Below are positions 1 to 8,184 of a DNA stretch of 15,121 nucleotides, piece after piece. Numbering within the stretch: position 1 is the first letter of the stretch; each line of letters begins with the position of its first letter. Source of the stretch: Tritrichomonas foetus (taxonomy: Eukaryota; Parabasalia; Tritrichomonadida; Tritrichomonadidae); NCBI GenBank assembly GCA_001839685.1, contig MLAK01000675.1:10033-25153 (forward strand), in the 5' to 3' direction. A model generated the notes under the pieces. The model searched no databases and was not told the origin of the DNA. It saw nothing but the letters and a program-made list of their open reading frames with translations. Position numbers and translations under genes: made by a program.

Positions 1-263
1 TTTATAAATGAAGTTAAGGTGTTCAAATATGGGTCAGTTTTGAATAACAATATGTGTTAGGAATTTTCGACGTACATATTATATAACATTAGATCACATG
101 GAAAGAAACACAAATTTAAGTTTTGAATTATTAAACTATTTATGGGGGAAAAAAAGCAAATAACATATTATATGAAATAAAAAATATGATATGTAATCAA
201 ACAAATTTATTATAATTAGAACAAAAGAGTTGTCTTCAAAACAATATATAATATATAAAAGAA

Positions 264-2231
264 CTACTTGATAACAAGCCATGGCTTCAAAAGATTCAAA
301 TATACAGAAAAAGATGCCTTGCTATTTGACATTGCAATATCAAAAGGTCCAAATTTCGAAAAAATGTCCAAAAAGAGGATTTGATTCTCGAAAGCTTTCA
401 CGCGAATTTGTCGATTAAATTCATACACAATCGCTGAGCAATATTTATTTGTTGGTATTACCGGATGAATTATTATTCGTTTTGACGGAAATTTATTTTT
501 AATTTTACTTATTACATGAAAGTAAATATTGGTTATTTCTTTAATGGCTCCATCAACAGTTGAAAACTTGTTTTTCTTCAATAATCGAGGAACTTCATAT
601 TCACAATCAACATTGCCAAGTTCAAGAATAATATTAGTTGATTCGTCATCTGCTTCAATCCTTGACCAGAAAGAGTTTTTATGCCCATTTTTATGTCCTT
701 TCCTTAATTTCCATATTGATAAATCAATAATAACGTTTGGAATGATGGCAAATTTTTCAGAACCAACTATTAAAGTTTGATAAGCGGCAATCATTGCATT
801 TTCATCACCAATTATGATAGACGTAGGTGGTGATGGATCAAACAGATTTTCGGAAGATGTGAAAAGAATTGCTAATAAATATCTTAATTGCCAAAAGAGC
901 ATATTCTTATTAAATTCAAACAATTTTGTTGATAATACAGGAGTAATATTCAGATCAATTTTATAACCAATTAAGAATAAAAAGCTAGCCATTGCACAAG
1001 CACAATCTATATATGCATGTTGTATCTCACTTAATTCATCTGGATTATACAAATATTTCGGACAAGTTTTTTCACTTTCATGTGGAATGATGAACGGGTT
1101 GCCAAAAGTTACGCCATAATATATTGAATAGAATTCAAATAAATTTATTTGAAGAATAGAATCTTCGTCCATTACTTTATGTGCAAATTCATTCGACACT
1201 TTCGTAAAAGTTTTATACAGTCCTCCATTTAAAAGAAGAGTGAAATAAACTCGTACAATTATTGGATTATAATTCGAACTCTCAACTGATCGTCGACAGA
1301 TATATAAAGATTCTAGAACAGCTCCATGAGCGTAAAAAAGTGATGCTAATTCAGCACATTCTTTAACTGGAATTTTTGATTCTCTGAAAAATTGAATGAA
1401 GTATTTGGATAGTTGCTCGTTCTTTTTAAATGACTTAATTAAGAAAATTAATGATTTTTGACTTCGAAAAGCAGCATCAAAAGATTCTGAATATTTTCGA
1501 TCAGCAAACAAACTTTTCATGCTCTGAATGATGACATTTGGATCAGTTGAATCACTATATAGTGTGTGATTCAATAAAAGTGTAGATAAGTAGGCATCAG
1601 AATTCGCATACAATTTTGTACATTCAATTAAGATTTGTGAAGAATCAGAAAATTGCAAAGTGTCCTTATATATTTGAAGAGCCTTAGAAGTATCATGAAA
1701 AGCTTCGTAGGTCTTTGCAATGATATAATTTATATCTGCATTTTTTGGAAATAATTTCAGAAGCGTGCTGGACATATCATGAAGCTTATTCCACTTTTTC
1801 TGTCGAAATAGTAGCTTTACATATTGGAGAATTGAATATTGTGGTGCGCATTTGAAAAATTTCAATGATGCCCACGGCGAGTCAAAATAATGAATTTCCG
1901 CTTTCCTAATACATTCGTAGGCTTCGGATTCAGAAAGATTTGGCTCGTATTTGATTTTGGAAATATTATCGATTCGAACAAGAAGTTCACAATTCATTGG
2001 AACTTTCATTTGGAGGTTTGAAACTTGACTTTTCTGCGATATTTCCGACGGATGAAGCGTGTAAACTGTGGTTTTGGCGTTTTGTGGACAATTTGCAATT
2101 TTTTTGTAGAGTTCGGCCATGTAGCGTTCTAAAAGATACTGATATGTAATCGATTTAGATTCGTCGACTTTTAAAACGTACCAAAACGAGAATTGGTGAT
2201 TGATAGTCATAACACATATTTCACCAGTCAT
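264..2231 (-). CDS. TPR-repeat protein with C-terminal degenerate SGNH-hydrolase-like domain
   Basis: The 655-residue frame runs from an ATG to TAG. Residues 130-340 are helical and TPR-like; the clearest repeat spans about 134-192, with an F-P-K-N turn near 161-164 and a K-A-L-Q-I-Y helix near 183-188. Residues 470-655 resemble the SGNH/GDSL fold as it occurs in TPR-linked eukaryotic proteins. The block I position reads G-D-E-N (475-478) where active members have G-D-S. An I-W-K-L-R segment lies at 506-510, L-G-N-V-D-C-E at 537-543 matches the family's F-G-E-I-D-C-R block, and H-P-V-I-P is at 589-593. The usual C-terminal D-x-x-H is not seen; D-I-A-M-S-N (631-636) lies where it would be expected. 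I infer a non-catalytic domain. The TPR half is a protein-binding scaffold. No signal peptide is seen. The fold call rests on remembered family motifs. A weaker alternative for the N-terminal half is a ChAPs/exomer-like protein. Confidence 0.6.
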   Translation of the reverse strand: MTGEICVMTINHQFSFWYVLKVDESKSITYQYLLERYMAELYKKIANCPQNAKTTVYTLHPSEISQKSQVSNLQMKVPMNCELLVRIDNISKIKYEPNLSESEAYECIRKAEIHYFDSPWASLKFFKCAPQYSILQYVKLLFRQKKWNKLHDMSSTLLKLFPKNADINYIIAKTYEAFHDTSKALQIYKDTLQFSDSSQILIECTKLYANSDAYLSTLLLNHTLYSDSTDPNVIIQSMKSLFADRKYSESFDAAFRSQKSLIFLIKSFKKNEQLSKYFIQFFRESKIPVKECAELASLFYAHGAVLESLYICRRSVESSNYNPIIVRVYFTLLLNGGLYKTFTKVSNEFAHKVMDEDSILQINLFEFYSIYYGVTFGNPFIIPHESEKTCPKYLYNPDELSEIQHAYIDCACAMASFLFLIGYKIDLNITPVLSTKLFEFNKNMLFWQLRYLLAILFTSSENLFDPSPPTSIIIGDENAMIAAYQTLIVGSEKFAIIPNVIIDLSIWKLRKGHKNGHKNSFWSRIEADDESTNIILELGNVDCEYEVPRLLKKNKFSTVDGAIKEITNIYFHVISKIKNKFPSKRIIIHPVIPTNKYCSAIVYEFNRQIRVKAFENQILFLDIFSKFGPFDIAMSNSKASFSVYLNLLKPWLVIK

Positions 2232-2335
2232 TTCGCCATTAGATCGGATAATTCACACGTGAAAATCATGTTGGCCAATTTAAAGTGAATTTTTTTTCGG
2301 TTGAAACTTAGATTTACGTTTAAAAATTACAGAAT
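2232..2335. promoter_or_regulatory. Short divergent promoter region between the TPR gene and Chibby
   Basis: Only 104 bp separate two start codons on opposite strands, so both promoters must lie here or inside the genes. On the minus strand a T-T-C-A-C-T-T-T sequence (about 2282-2289) resembles a parabasalid initiator (TCA-pyrimidine-A/T). It lies some 55 bases before the ATG with out-of-frame ATGs between, so this is weak. No TATA-like box at a fixed distance is evident. Confidence 0.4.
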
Positions 2336-2740
2336 ATGAATGAAAATGATCCAGCAAAACTCCCAGCAATAAATCGATGGTCACGCCCTGGATTCATAAA
2401 AGGCGTTTTTGGAAAGAAGGCCGACGAATTCGCTATAGCTCGAGGACCAACAGATAATAACCCAATAACTCTAAATTTCGGAAATGCAAACCTTATTTGG
2501 GAAGATGGCCATTGGAAAAATTTAAATTTCAATCACCAACCACAGGCATTAAATCCATCAAAAGCAGAAATTAAAAAATTACAAAAAGAAAATGCCGAAC
2601 TTCAAGTGCAATGCGAAATTCTACTTCACATGCTTACTGTATCAGAAATGTCGAAAATCAAAGCGCAGACAAAACTGAATGACCTCAAAGCAGAAATCAC
2701 GCGAAGGGTTAAAACTATAGAAAGAGAAGGCGAACAGTGA
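2336..2740 (+). CDS. CBY1: Chibby family protein (basal body / ciliary transition zone)
   Basis: The product is 134 residues, close to the roughly 126 of animal Chibby. The family core is at 43-61: P-I-T-L-N-F followed by L-I-W-E-D-G-H-W, matching the animal M-N-L-x-G-Q-x-L-K-F-E-N-G-Q-W block. Residues 76-130 form a heptad-patterned coiled coil (K-K-L-Q-K-E-N-A-E-L-Q, then E-I-L-L-H-M-L), matching the animal leucine-rich segment that ends in D-I-L-L-D-M-L. Upstream, W-S-R-P-G-F and a basic stretch replace the animal N-terminus. In animals Chibby sits at the distal appendages of the mother centriole, works in ciliogenesis with FAM92, and also binds beta-catenin. In a protist only the basal-body role is likely. 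The start is the first in-frame ATG. TTACAG just before it looks like a splice acceptor, but no intron is needed. Confidence 0.85.
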   Translation: MNENDPAKLPAINRWSRPGFIKGVFGKKADEFAIARGPTDNNPITLNFGNANLIWEDGHWKNLNFNHQPQALNPSKAEIKKLQKENAELQVQCEILLHMLTVSEMSKIKAQTKLNDLKAEITRRVKTIEREGEQ

Positions 2741-3389
2741 ATTTTGATGTTAGAAGCAAAATATTTTGTTGTTAAGACTAATCAAATACCAGCCACAAAT
2801 CTTAAAGCTATCAAAATCTTTCGATATGTAATTCTTTCCTATCAAATGACGAAAAAATATCAAAATCATTTCAAATCACATTGTTTATTTTATATTCCAT
2901 GTGTTTAAATCAAAAGTGAATCACAAAATTTGATTTTTCTTCAAATCCAATTTGAATTCAAATTTTGAATTCTCCAAATTTTTACAAAATGATTATAAAA
3001 TGATTCCAGAAATAGTTTTTATGGTGGAATAGCTTATTTATTCTCATTTATGATTGAGTAGCGCTATTGAAATTGTTAATTATGAAATAAAAATACTAAA
3101 TGTGAATGATTCTTTGATATTTTATTTCCTAGTGGTTTTCTTATTTTTCAAGACAATTGAAGAAAGACTTCTATGAAAAGTTAATGGTTTTCAAAGTCAA
3201 AATGAATATTCAGAATCATAAATTTTAAACAATTAAATGCCATGAATGAATTTTCTTCGTTTCATATCTCTTGGTGTTTCTTTATCATGCTTTTAACCAA
3301 ACTTTAAATGACACATCACTGACATATCGAATCTCAGAAAATTGACTAAATTCACCTTTAAAGGGCAAATATTTCACCTAAAAGATATT
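2741..3389. other. AT-rich intergenic spacer between Chibby and beta adaptin
   Basis: This 649-bp spacer lies between two genes on the same strand. No open frame of credible length or composition is present. It holds the 3' region of Chibby, a 16-bp perfect palindrome at 2949-2964, and the adaptin promoter. T-T-C-A-C-C-T at about 3373-3379 resembles a parabasalid initiator, with its A 14 bases before the ATG at 3390. That placement would give a short leader, but the match is weak. Confidence 0.5.
2949..2964. repeat. 16-bp perfect palindrome
   Basis: AATTTGAATTCAAATT reads the same on both strands and is followed by another ttttgaattc. It could be a protein-binding site or chance in AT-rich DNA. 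Confidence 0.5.
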
Positions 3390-6329
3390 ATGAATTCTGC
3401 TTCCATTTCGAATGAGTTACAGGAAGCTAATCGCAATTTAACATCAAAGGATAACAAAATTCGAATCGATAGCATGAAGGTAGTTATTAATCTTTTTGGA
3501 CAAGGCGAAAATTGTTCAATCGTACAACCTCAAATTGCCAACTTTCAAGCTGATGACAATGTTTCAATGCACAGATTTGTTAATATTCTAAATGACGCCT
3601 ATTTAAAAGACAATCCGGGCCTTATTCAGCCAGTGATTTCATCAATTTTAACAGATTTTGATCGACCCAATCCCCAAATCAAAGCTTTGGCTGTTCGACA
3701 GGCAGGTTCAATTGCAGACAATGAGACAGCAGAACATTTGGTACCAATAATTAAAGCCGGCGCACAGTCAAATGATCCATATATTAGAAAAGCTGCAGCA
3801 ATGTCAATTTTGAAAGTTCATCATAATTCTTCAACAATTATTCAACGGTTTAACCTTGGTGATGATTTACAAGTTCTTTTAAATGACCCAAATCCAAACG
3901 TTGCGTCAAACGCTTTATGTGCTTTGACAGAAATAAATAATACTTTGGCTACACCTTTATTTGACGTGTCAGTAAAAGTCATTAATAATCTCTTAAACAC
4001 AATTGAAGATGCAACAGAATGGTGCCAAATTCAAATTCTTGAATTTATTTGTGATTTCAAACCAGCAACAAGTGATGATGCCCGCCAAATCATTCAGAGG
4101 ATAGCCACAAGGCTGATTCAAGCAAATTCTGGAATAACAATTGTTGCAATTAGATGCTGTTTAAGAATGTGCAGTTTTATTGAAAATACTGAATATACAA
4201 AAGAGATTTTTAATAGAATTATGCTTTCTTTAGTTTCACTGATGAATAATGGTAATGAAATTCAGTTTTCTGCACTTAAGTCAATTTTCGTCATTTTGCA
4301 AAAATTTAGAAAATTGTATCAAGATGACATTTCTATTTTCTTCTGTAAATATGATGATCCACTTTATATAAAATTGGAAAAAATTGATATAATTTTGACT
4401 TTGACAACTGATCAAAATATTAAACGAGTTTTAGAAGAATTAAAAGGTTATGCACAGCAAGAAGATGTTGAATTTGTTAGAAAAAGTATTCGTGCAATAG
4501 GTAGATTTGCAATTGTCTTTGAAAGTACTGCAAAAGACTGTGTTGATTGTTTAGAGTCATTAATTGAATCACGAATACAATACATTGTTCAAGAATGCAT
4601 TGTTGTTTCTGTGAATATATTTCGAAGGTATCCAAGTCAATACGAAAGCATCATTTCTACTATTTGCCAATGTTTAGTTAGTACACTGGATGACCATCGT
4701 GCCAAAGCTGCAATGGTTTGGATACTTGGTGAATATTCATCAATGATTACAAATGCAGCAGAATTAATTGATGCGCTATTCCTTGACGGTTTTTTAGAAG
4801 AGCCAACTGATGTACAACTCTCTATTTTAACTGCAATAGTGAAATTCTTTCTTAGTAATCCTGATGAAGGCCAAGAAATGCTAAGACATGTTTTATCACT
4901 AGTTACAAATGAAGTAGACAACCCTGATCTGAAAGATCGAGCTTACATGTATTTATGTCTATTAACTGAGTGTCCAGATCGTGCAATAAATGTTGTTATG
5001 GCCAATGATCCACCTAAATTGAATATTGATCTTCAACTTATTGAACCAAGATTAGTTGAAGCATTGGTACCACTGGTTGGATCTTTAGCAATTATGTATA
5101 AACAATTACCACAAGAATTTGTACCAACCATTCGTAGAAAACCTGTTCCTGAACCACAAGAAAGTCAACAAAAACCTGTTCCCGAACCACAAAGAAATCC
5201 TAATGAGCAACCAAATCAACAACATGATGGACCGTTAAATAAAGAACAGCTAAGAATTCAGATTTCGCCACAACAACAATCTTCACCACCGCATGGATCA
5301 ACTCCACAACCATCGCCAAGAATGCAAGAGTTGACTGAACCTTACAGTCTTGAGAGAAATTCCGAAAGCGATGATGGTGATGGAAATGATGAATATATTT
5401 CAAATGTTTATTCAAGTTATTCACTAACTGAAGAAGAAGAGGAGGATGATGAAGAAGGATCTGACGGAAAGACGAAAACAAAGCGTTCGAAAAAATCAAG
5501 TTTTCCAATTTTACCAATCATTTCGAACTCGTCTTACGAAACCGAAATTCGCGGAATTCTTCATTTTAGATATGAAAAAAGAGTATTTTTCTTGCAATTA
5601 ACAAATAATGGAAATTCAGATATAACTATTTTGAAAATAATGATGGATAGAAATCCTTTTTCTTTATGTTTTATGAATGATACTTTCAATCCAATTACAA
5701 TTGCAGCCAATTCTTCTGAAATCATCAATTTCCCTGTCATTTTATCAGATTGTGAAAAGACAAATGATAAAAAAGGTGAAACTGATAATTCTGGTGTAAA
5801 CCAAATTCGATCACATGAGAAACTTTTTGACAACAGCTCATCTGATCGATCTCATGATAAAGTAAATGATAGGATCAATGATACAATGGATGAAAGAATG
5901 AATGATAGAGTGGCCGATAAAGTTTCTATTGCGTTGAGGGTTGATAGACCATCTCCAATCATATTCTCGTGTAATTTCTCGTTGCCCTTTTTGTTTGTTA
6001 CTGCCGAGGAAGGTGGAAAACTAGCAATGCAAGTTTTCTTAAATCATACCCAAAATATTCCAGAAAATCCGTTATTGAAAACAGTGATCGAAAAAACAAA
6101 AATTGATTCAATTTTTCGTGCACAAACAGAATTACCAGCACTTCGACTTTATTTTATTGCAACAAAAGAGGAAAGCGGATTTTTCTCTGCCAAAACTATT
6201 AATAATGTAAACATCGTGGTGGTCATCAAGCCTTTCAGTGACCGATCATGTTGTGTGTCTGTATTAACCGATAATCTTGTGATAGGAAAAACAGTTCTTT
6301 CATTTTTATCAGCTTATCTTTCTTTATAA
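3390..6329 (+). CDS. AP-1/AP-2-type adaptor complex subunit beta (beta adaptin)
   Basis: The product is 979 residues from the first ATG; the frame stays open upstream only to a TTG at 3342. Residues 1 to about 575 form the HEAT-repeat trunk. Landmarks are N-P-Q-I-K-A-L-A-V-R, D-P-Y-I-R-K-A-A-A, K-A-A-M-V-W-I-L-G-E-Y, D-N-P-D-L-K-D-R-A-Y-M-Y and L-I-E-P-R-L, each close to beta-1/beta-2 adaptin and less like AP-3 beta. Residues about 580-715 are a hinge with a repeated K-P-V-P-E-P-Q, Gln/Pro-rich sequence, an acidic run and a Lys-rich end; no canonical clathrin box is visible. Residues from about 717 form the ear: a beta-sandwich (F-F-L-Q-L-T-N-N-G), then a platform with P-F-L-F-V-T-A-E-E-G-G matching L-H-I-L-F-V-E-D-G. 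A charged insert at about 790-844 splits the ear. The protein would pair with a mu/sigma/large-chain set in clathrin-vesicle sorting at the TGN or plasma membrane. AP-1 and AP-2 cannot be told apart here. Confidence 0.9.
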   Translation: MNSASISNELQEANRNLTSKDNKIRIDSMKVVINLFGQGENCSIVQPQIANFQADDNVSMHRFVNILNDAYLKDNPGLIQPVISSILTDFDRPNPQIKALAVRQAGSIADNETAEHLVPIIKAGAQSNDPYIRKAAAMSILKVHHNSSTIIQRFNLGDDLQVLLNDPNPNVASNALCALTEINNTLATPLFDVSVKVINNLLNTIEDATEWCQIQILEFICDFKPATSDDARQIIQRIATRLIQANSGITIVAIRCCLRMCSFIENTEYTKEIFNRIMLSLVSLMNNGNEIQFSALKSIFVILQKFRKLYQDDISIFFCKYDDPLYIKLEKIDIILTLTTDQNIKRVLEELKGYAQQEDVEFVRKSIRAIGRFAIVFESTAKDCVDCLESLIESRIQYIVQECIVVSVNIFRRYPSQYESIISTICQCLVSTLDDHRAKAAMVWILGEYSSMITNAAELIDALFLDGFLEEPTDVQLSILTAIVKFFLSNPDEGQEMLRHVLSLVTNEVDNPDLKDRAYMYLCLLTECPDRAINVVMANDPPKLNIDLQLIEPRLVEALVPLVGSLAIMYKQLPQEFVPTIRRKPVPEPQESQQKPVPEPQRNPNEQPNQQHDGPLNKEQLRIQISPQQQSSPPHGSTPQPSPRMQELTEPYSLERNSESDDGDGNDEYISNVYSSYSLTEEEEEDDEEGSDGKTKTKRSKKSSFPILPIISNSSYETEIRGILHFRYEKRVFFLQLTNNGNSDITILKIMMDRNPFSLCFMNDTFNPITIAANSSEIINFPVILSDCEKTNDKKGETDNSGVNQIRSHEKLFDNSSSDRSHDKVNDRINDTMDERMNDRVADKVSIALRVDRPSPIIFSCNFSLPFLFVTAEEGGKLAMQVFLNHTQNIPENPLLKTVIEKTKIDSIFRAQTELPALRLYFIATKEESGFFSAKTINNVNIVVVIKPFSDRSCCVSVLTDNLVIGKTVLSFLSAYLSL

Positions 6330-6674
6330 TCTACTTGATTGAGTTATGATATGAAACAAAATGAAAATGAATTTTGTTTGTAACAAAAAATTATTGTTTG
6401 TTTGTAAAAAGAATTTATTTTATCTTTATTTATTTATTTTTTAATCTATTATCTTAAAATTTAGAAAAAAGCTCGAACAGATCGAGTGTTGTTTTATAAT
6501 ACACATGTTGTATGGAGTAATTCACTTGGAATAAAACTTAATTTTCATCATATAAAGAAATAAAAAGATAATAGTCTTTTTAAGTTCTAAAAAAACTTGA
6601 TAATAAAATATAAACATGAAAGAAAAAAAATCGGAAATTCTAAAAAACTGACAATTTGTAATTCAATTTTAGCC
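6330..6674. other. Convergent intergenic spacer with T-rich tracts and a small stem-loop
   Basis: These 345 bp lie between two convergent genes and contain long T and A tracts that probably carry the 3' ends of both transcripts. At 6472-6486 CTCGA and TCGAG can pair across a five-base loop. No coding frame of note is present. Confidence 0.5.
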
Positions 6675-8087
6675 TTATTGAAAATCACAAAAATACTGAT
6701 TAACAAATAAGGAAATTGCATTCGAAATATCACTACAATTTGATAAAGTTGAATCATTTTGTATTTCATTCAGTGCATCAAGGCCTCCTTCTTTTACAAA
6801 GATTTCTTTTATATCAGAAAATTCACGAATATTCAGCAGTTTTTGAAACATAGAATCAATCAATGCTAATGTGTTGTAAATTGTTGGATAATCATTTATT
6901 TCAATTATTGAAACTAACAATGAAAATATTCTATCCAAGTTAATTTCAAGTAAGGTTTGTTGCTGAAGGGAGTTCAATAAAATAATAAACAATTGTGCAA
7001 ATAAAATTTTATTTCCCAAATTGTGTGAATTAAAACTGTTCAAAATAATTTCGCAAATTTGCTTTCTTGTGTCTTCAGGATATTCATGTGAATATTTGTT
7101 TAAATGAGCATACAAAAAATTACAAATTCCTTTAATTACTGAATCATAAGGACAGTCAAATAATTCAATAATTCGTGGAATACATTGTAAAATGTTATTA
7201 TTTGTGTATTTTACTAAATTTGTTAAAATATATAATACAAAAGGTAATAATTCCTCATTATTTTCATTTAAAATTGAAAGAATTTGGGAAAATGATGAAT
7301 CATTTGGAATAATAGTGAAGAAGTCAGGACAACATGATAAAATTGAAGAAATTTGTAAAATTCTTTTTCTCTTTTTTCGACTTTCGATAAAATCAGAAAA
7401 GATTGAATGAATTAATTCTATTAATTCAGTTGTTAAATTTGATTCTCCTGGATATTTGTGTATTTGATAAGAAAAAACCATAATTAATCGAAGAACCATA
7501 TTGTGAGAACCTTCATCAATTAAATTTGATTGCGCCAAAAACTGAAAGCGTTTTAGAGGAATCACATCGAAAATTTGAAAGCATTGATATGGTGAAATTG
7601 CTGCGATATTTAAAACCATAATGATATAATAATATATTAATTCATCATAATTTTGTTTTTCAAAATGGAAATCGATTTTTTGAAGAAGACCAACTCCTAA
7701 TAAATCGTTGGCATATTTATCAATTTTTGGATTGCTTAGTAAATTGCATAAAGATTGAGCAGCACAACTAGAAATTGATTTATTTGGACAATCTAAAAAA
7801 TTAATTAATTTTAAATGTAAATTTGATTCATGAAATTCTGGAAAATATTGCTTAGAAATATATATTGAAAGAGTAACAAACTCAGATAATTGTTGTTGGA
7901 TGATTTCTATTGTATTATTTTCAATGGATTGTGAAAAGAAAAAAAATAATTCTGGATTAATTTCATTTTTGTTATTTTTTTCATGCTCTCCTATTGATTC
8001 TATTTGTTCATTTATTGTATCATCCCAAATATTCCTTAAGAATTTGTTATCATAAGCTTCAAATAGAGTCACATTTTTATAATCCAT
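6675..8087 (-). CDS. Armadillo/HEAT-like helical repeat protein, function unknown
   Basis: The 470-residue product is almost entirely alpha-helical with regularly spaced Leu/Ile/Asn. Segments such as S-S-C-A-A-Q-S-L-C-N-L-L-S-N-P (about 106-120) and L-P-F-V-L-Y-I-L-T-N-L-V-K-Y-T-N-N fit the third helix of armadillo units. Irregular repeats appear to run from about residue 60 to the C-terminus. There is no signal peptide, no convincing membrane span, and no catalytic motif. It lacks the basic importin-beta-binding N-terminus and the regular W-x-x-x-N ladder of importin alpha, so I do not call it an importin. The sequence is extremely rich in A/T-ending codons (Ile, Asn, Lys, Phe). The probable role is a protein-binding scaffold. 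The start ATG is the first in frame; three other ATGs crowd the 27 bases before it, none giving a long frame. Confidence 0.7.
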   Translation of the reverse strand: MDYKNVTLFEAYDNKFLRNIWDDTINEQIESIGEHEKNNKNEINPELFFFFSQSIENNTIEIIQQQLSEFVTLSIYISKQYFPEFHESNLHLKLINFLDCPNKSISSCAAQSLCNLLSNPKIDKYANDLLGVGLLQKIDFHFEKQNYDELIYYYIIMVLNIAAISPYQCFQIFDVIPLKRFQFLAQSNLIDEGSHNMVLRLIMVFSYQIHKYPGESNLTTELIELIHSIFSDFIESRKKRKRILQISSILSCCPDFFTIIPNDSSFSQILSILNENNEELLPFVLYILTNLVKYTNNNILQCIPRIIELFDCPYDSVIKGICNFLYAHLNKYSHEYPEDTRKQICEIILNSFNSHNLGNKILFAQLFIILLNSLQQQTLLEINLDRIFSLLVSIIEINDYPTIYNTLALIDSMFQKLLNIREFSDIKEIFVKEGGLDALNEIQNDSTLSNCSDISNAISLFVNQYFCDFQ

Positions 8088-8184
8088 ATGTTTTCATATC
8101 ATATGTCATTCTTATCAAGCAAATTTGATTCGTTCAAAATATTAACCATAAATTAACCTTTAACAAACAAATAGATATTTTTTC
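8088..8184. promoter_or_regulatory. Short divergent promoter region between the helical-repeat gene and Pin1
   Basis: 97 bp separate the two start codons. CATATG occurs at the repeat-gene start codon (8085-8090) and again at 8100-8105, giving several closely spaced ATGs on the minus strand. No consistent initiator could be placed on either strand. Confidence 0.4.

Noticed and set aside
2325..2336. TTACAG before the Chibby ATG as an intron acceptor
   Set aside because: No matching donor or the extended branch-acceptor motif typical of parabasalid introns is present, and the Chibby frame is complete without it.
5200..5517. Antisense open frame rich in His/Leu over the adaptin hinge
   Set aside because: It is a shadow of the Gln/Asp/Glu-rich hinge codons.
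3390..6329. AP-3 beta subunit, suggested by the acidic hinge
   Set aside because: The trunk landmarks (D-N-P-D-L-K-D-R, W-I-L-G-E-Y, L-I-E-P) and a complete sandwich-plus-platform ear fit AP-1/AP-2 beta better.
6346..6361. A 14-base match (ATATGAAACAAAAT) between the adaptin 3' region and the 19-bp minisatellite
   Set aside because: In DNA this AT-rich, a single short match picked out by eye is not significant.
6675..8087. Importin alpha
   Set aside because: There is no basic importin-beta-binding N-terminus and no regular W-x-x-x-N ladder; only generic armadillo-like helices are seen.
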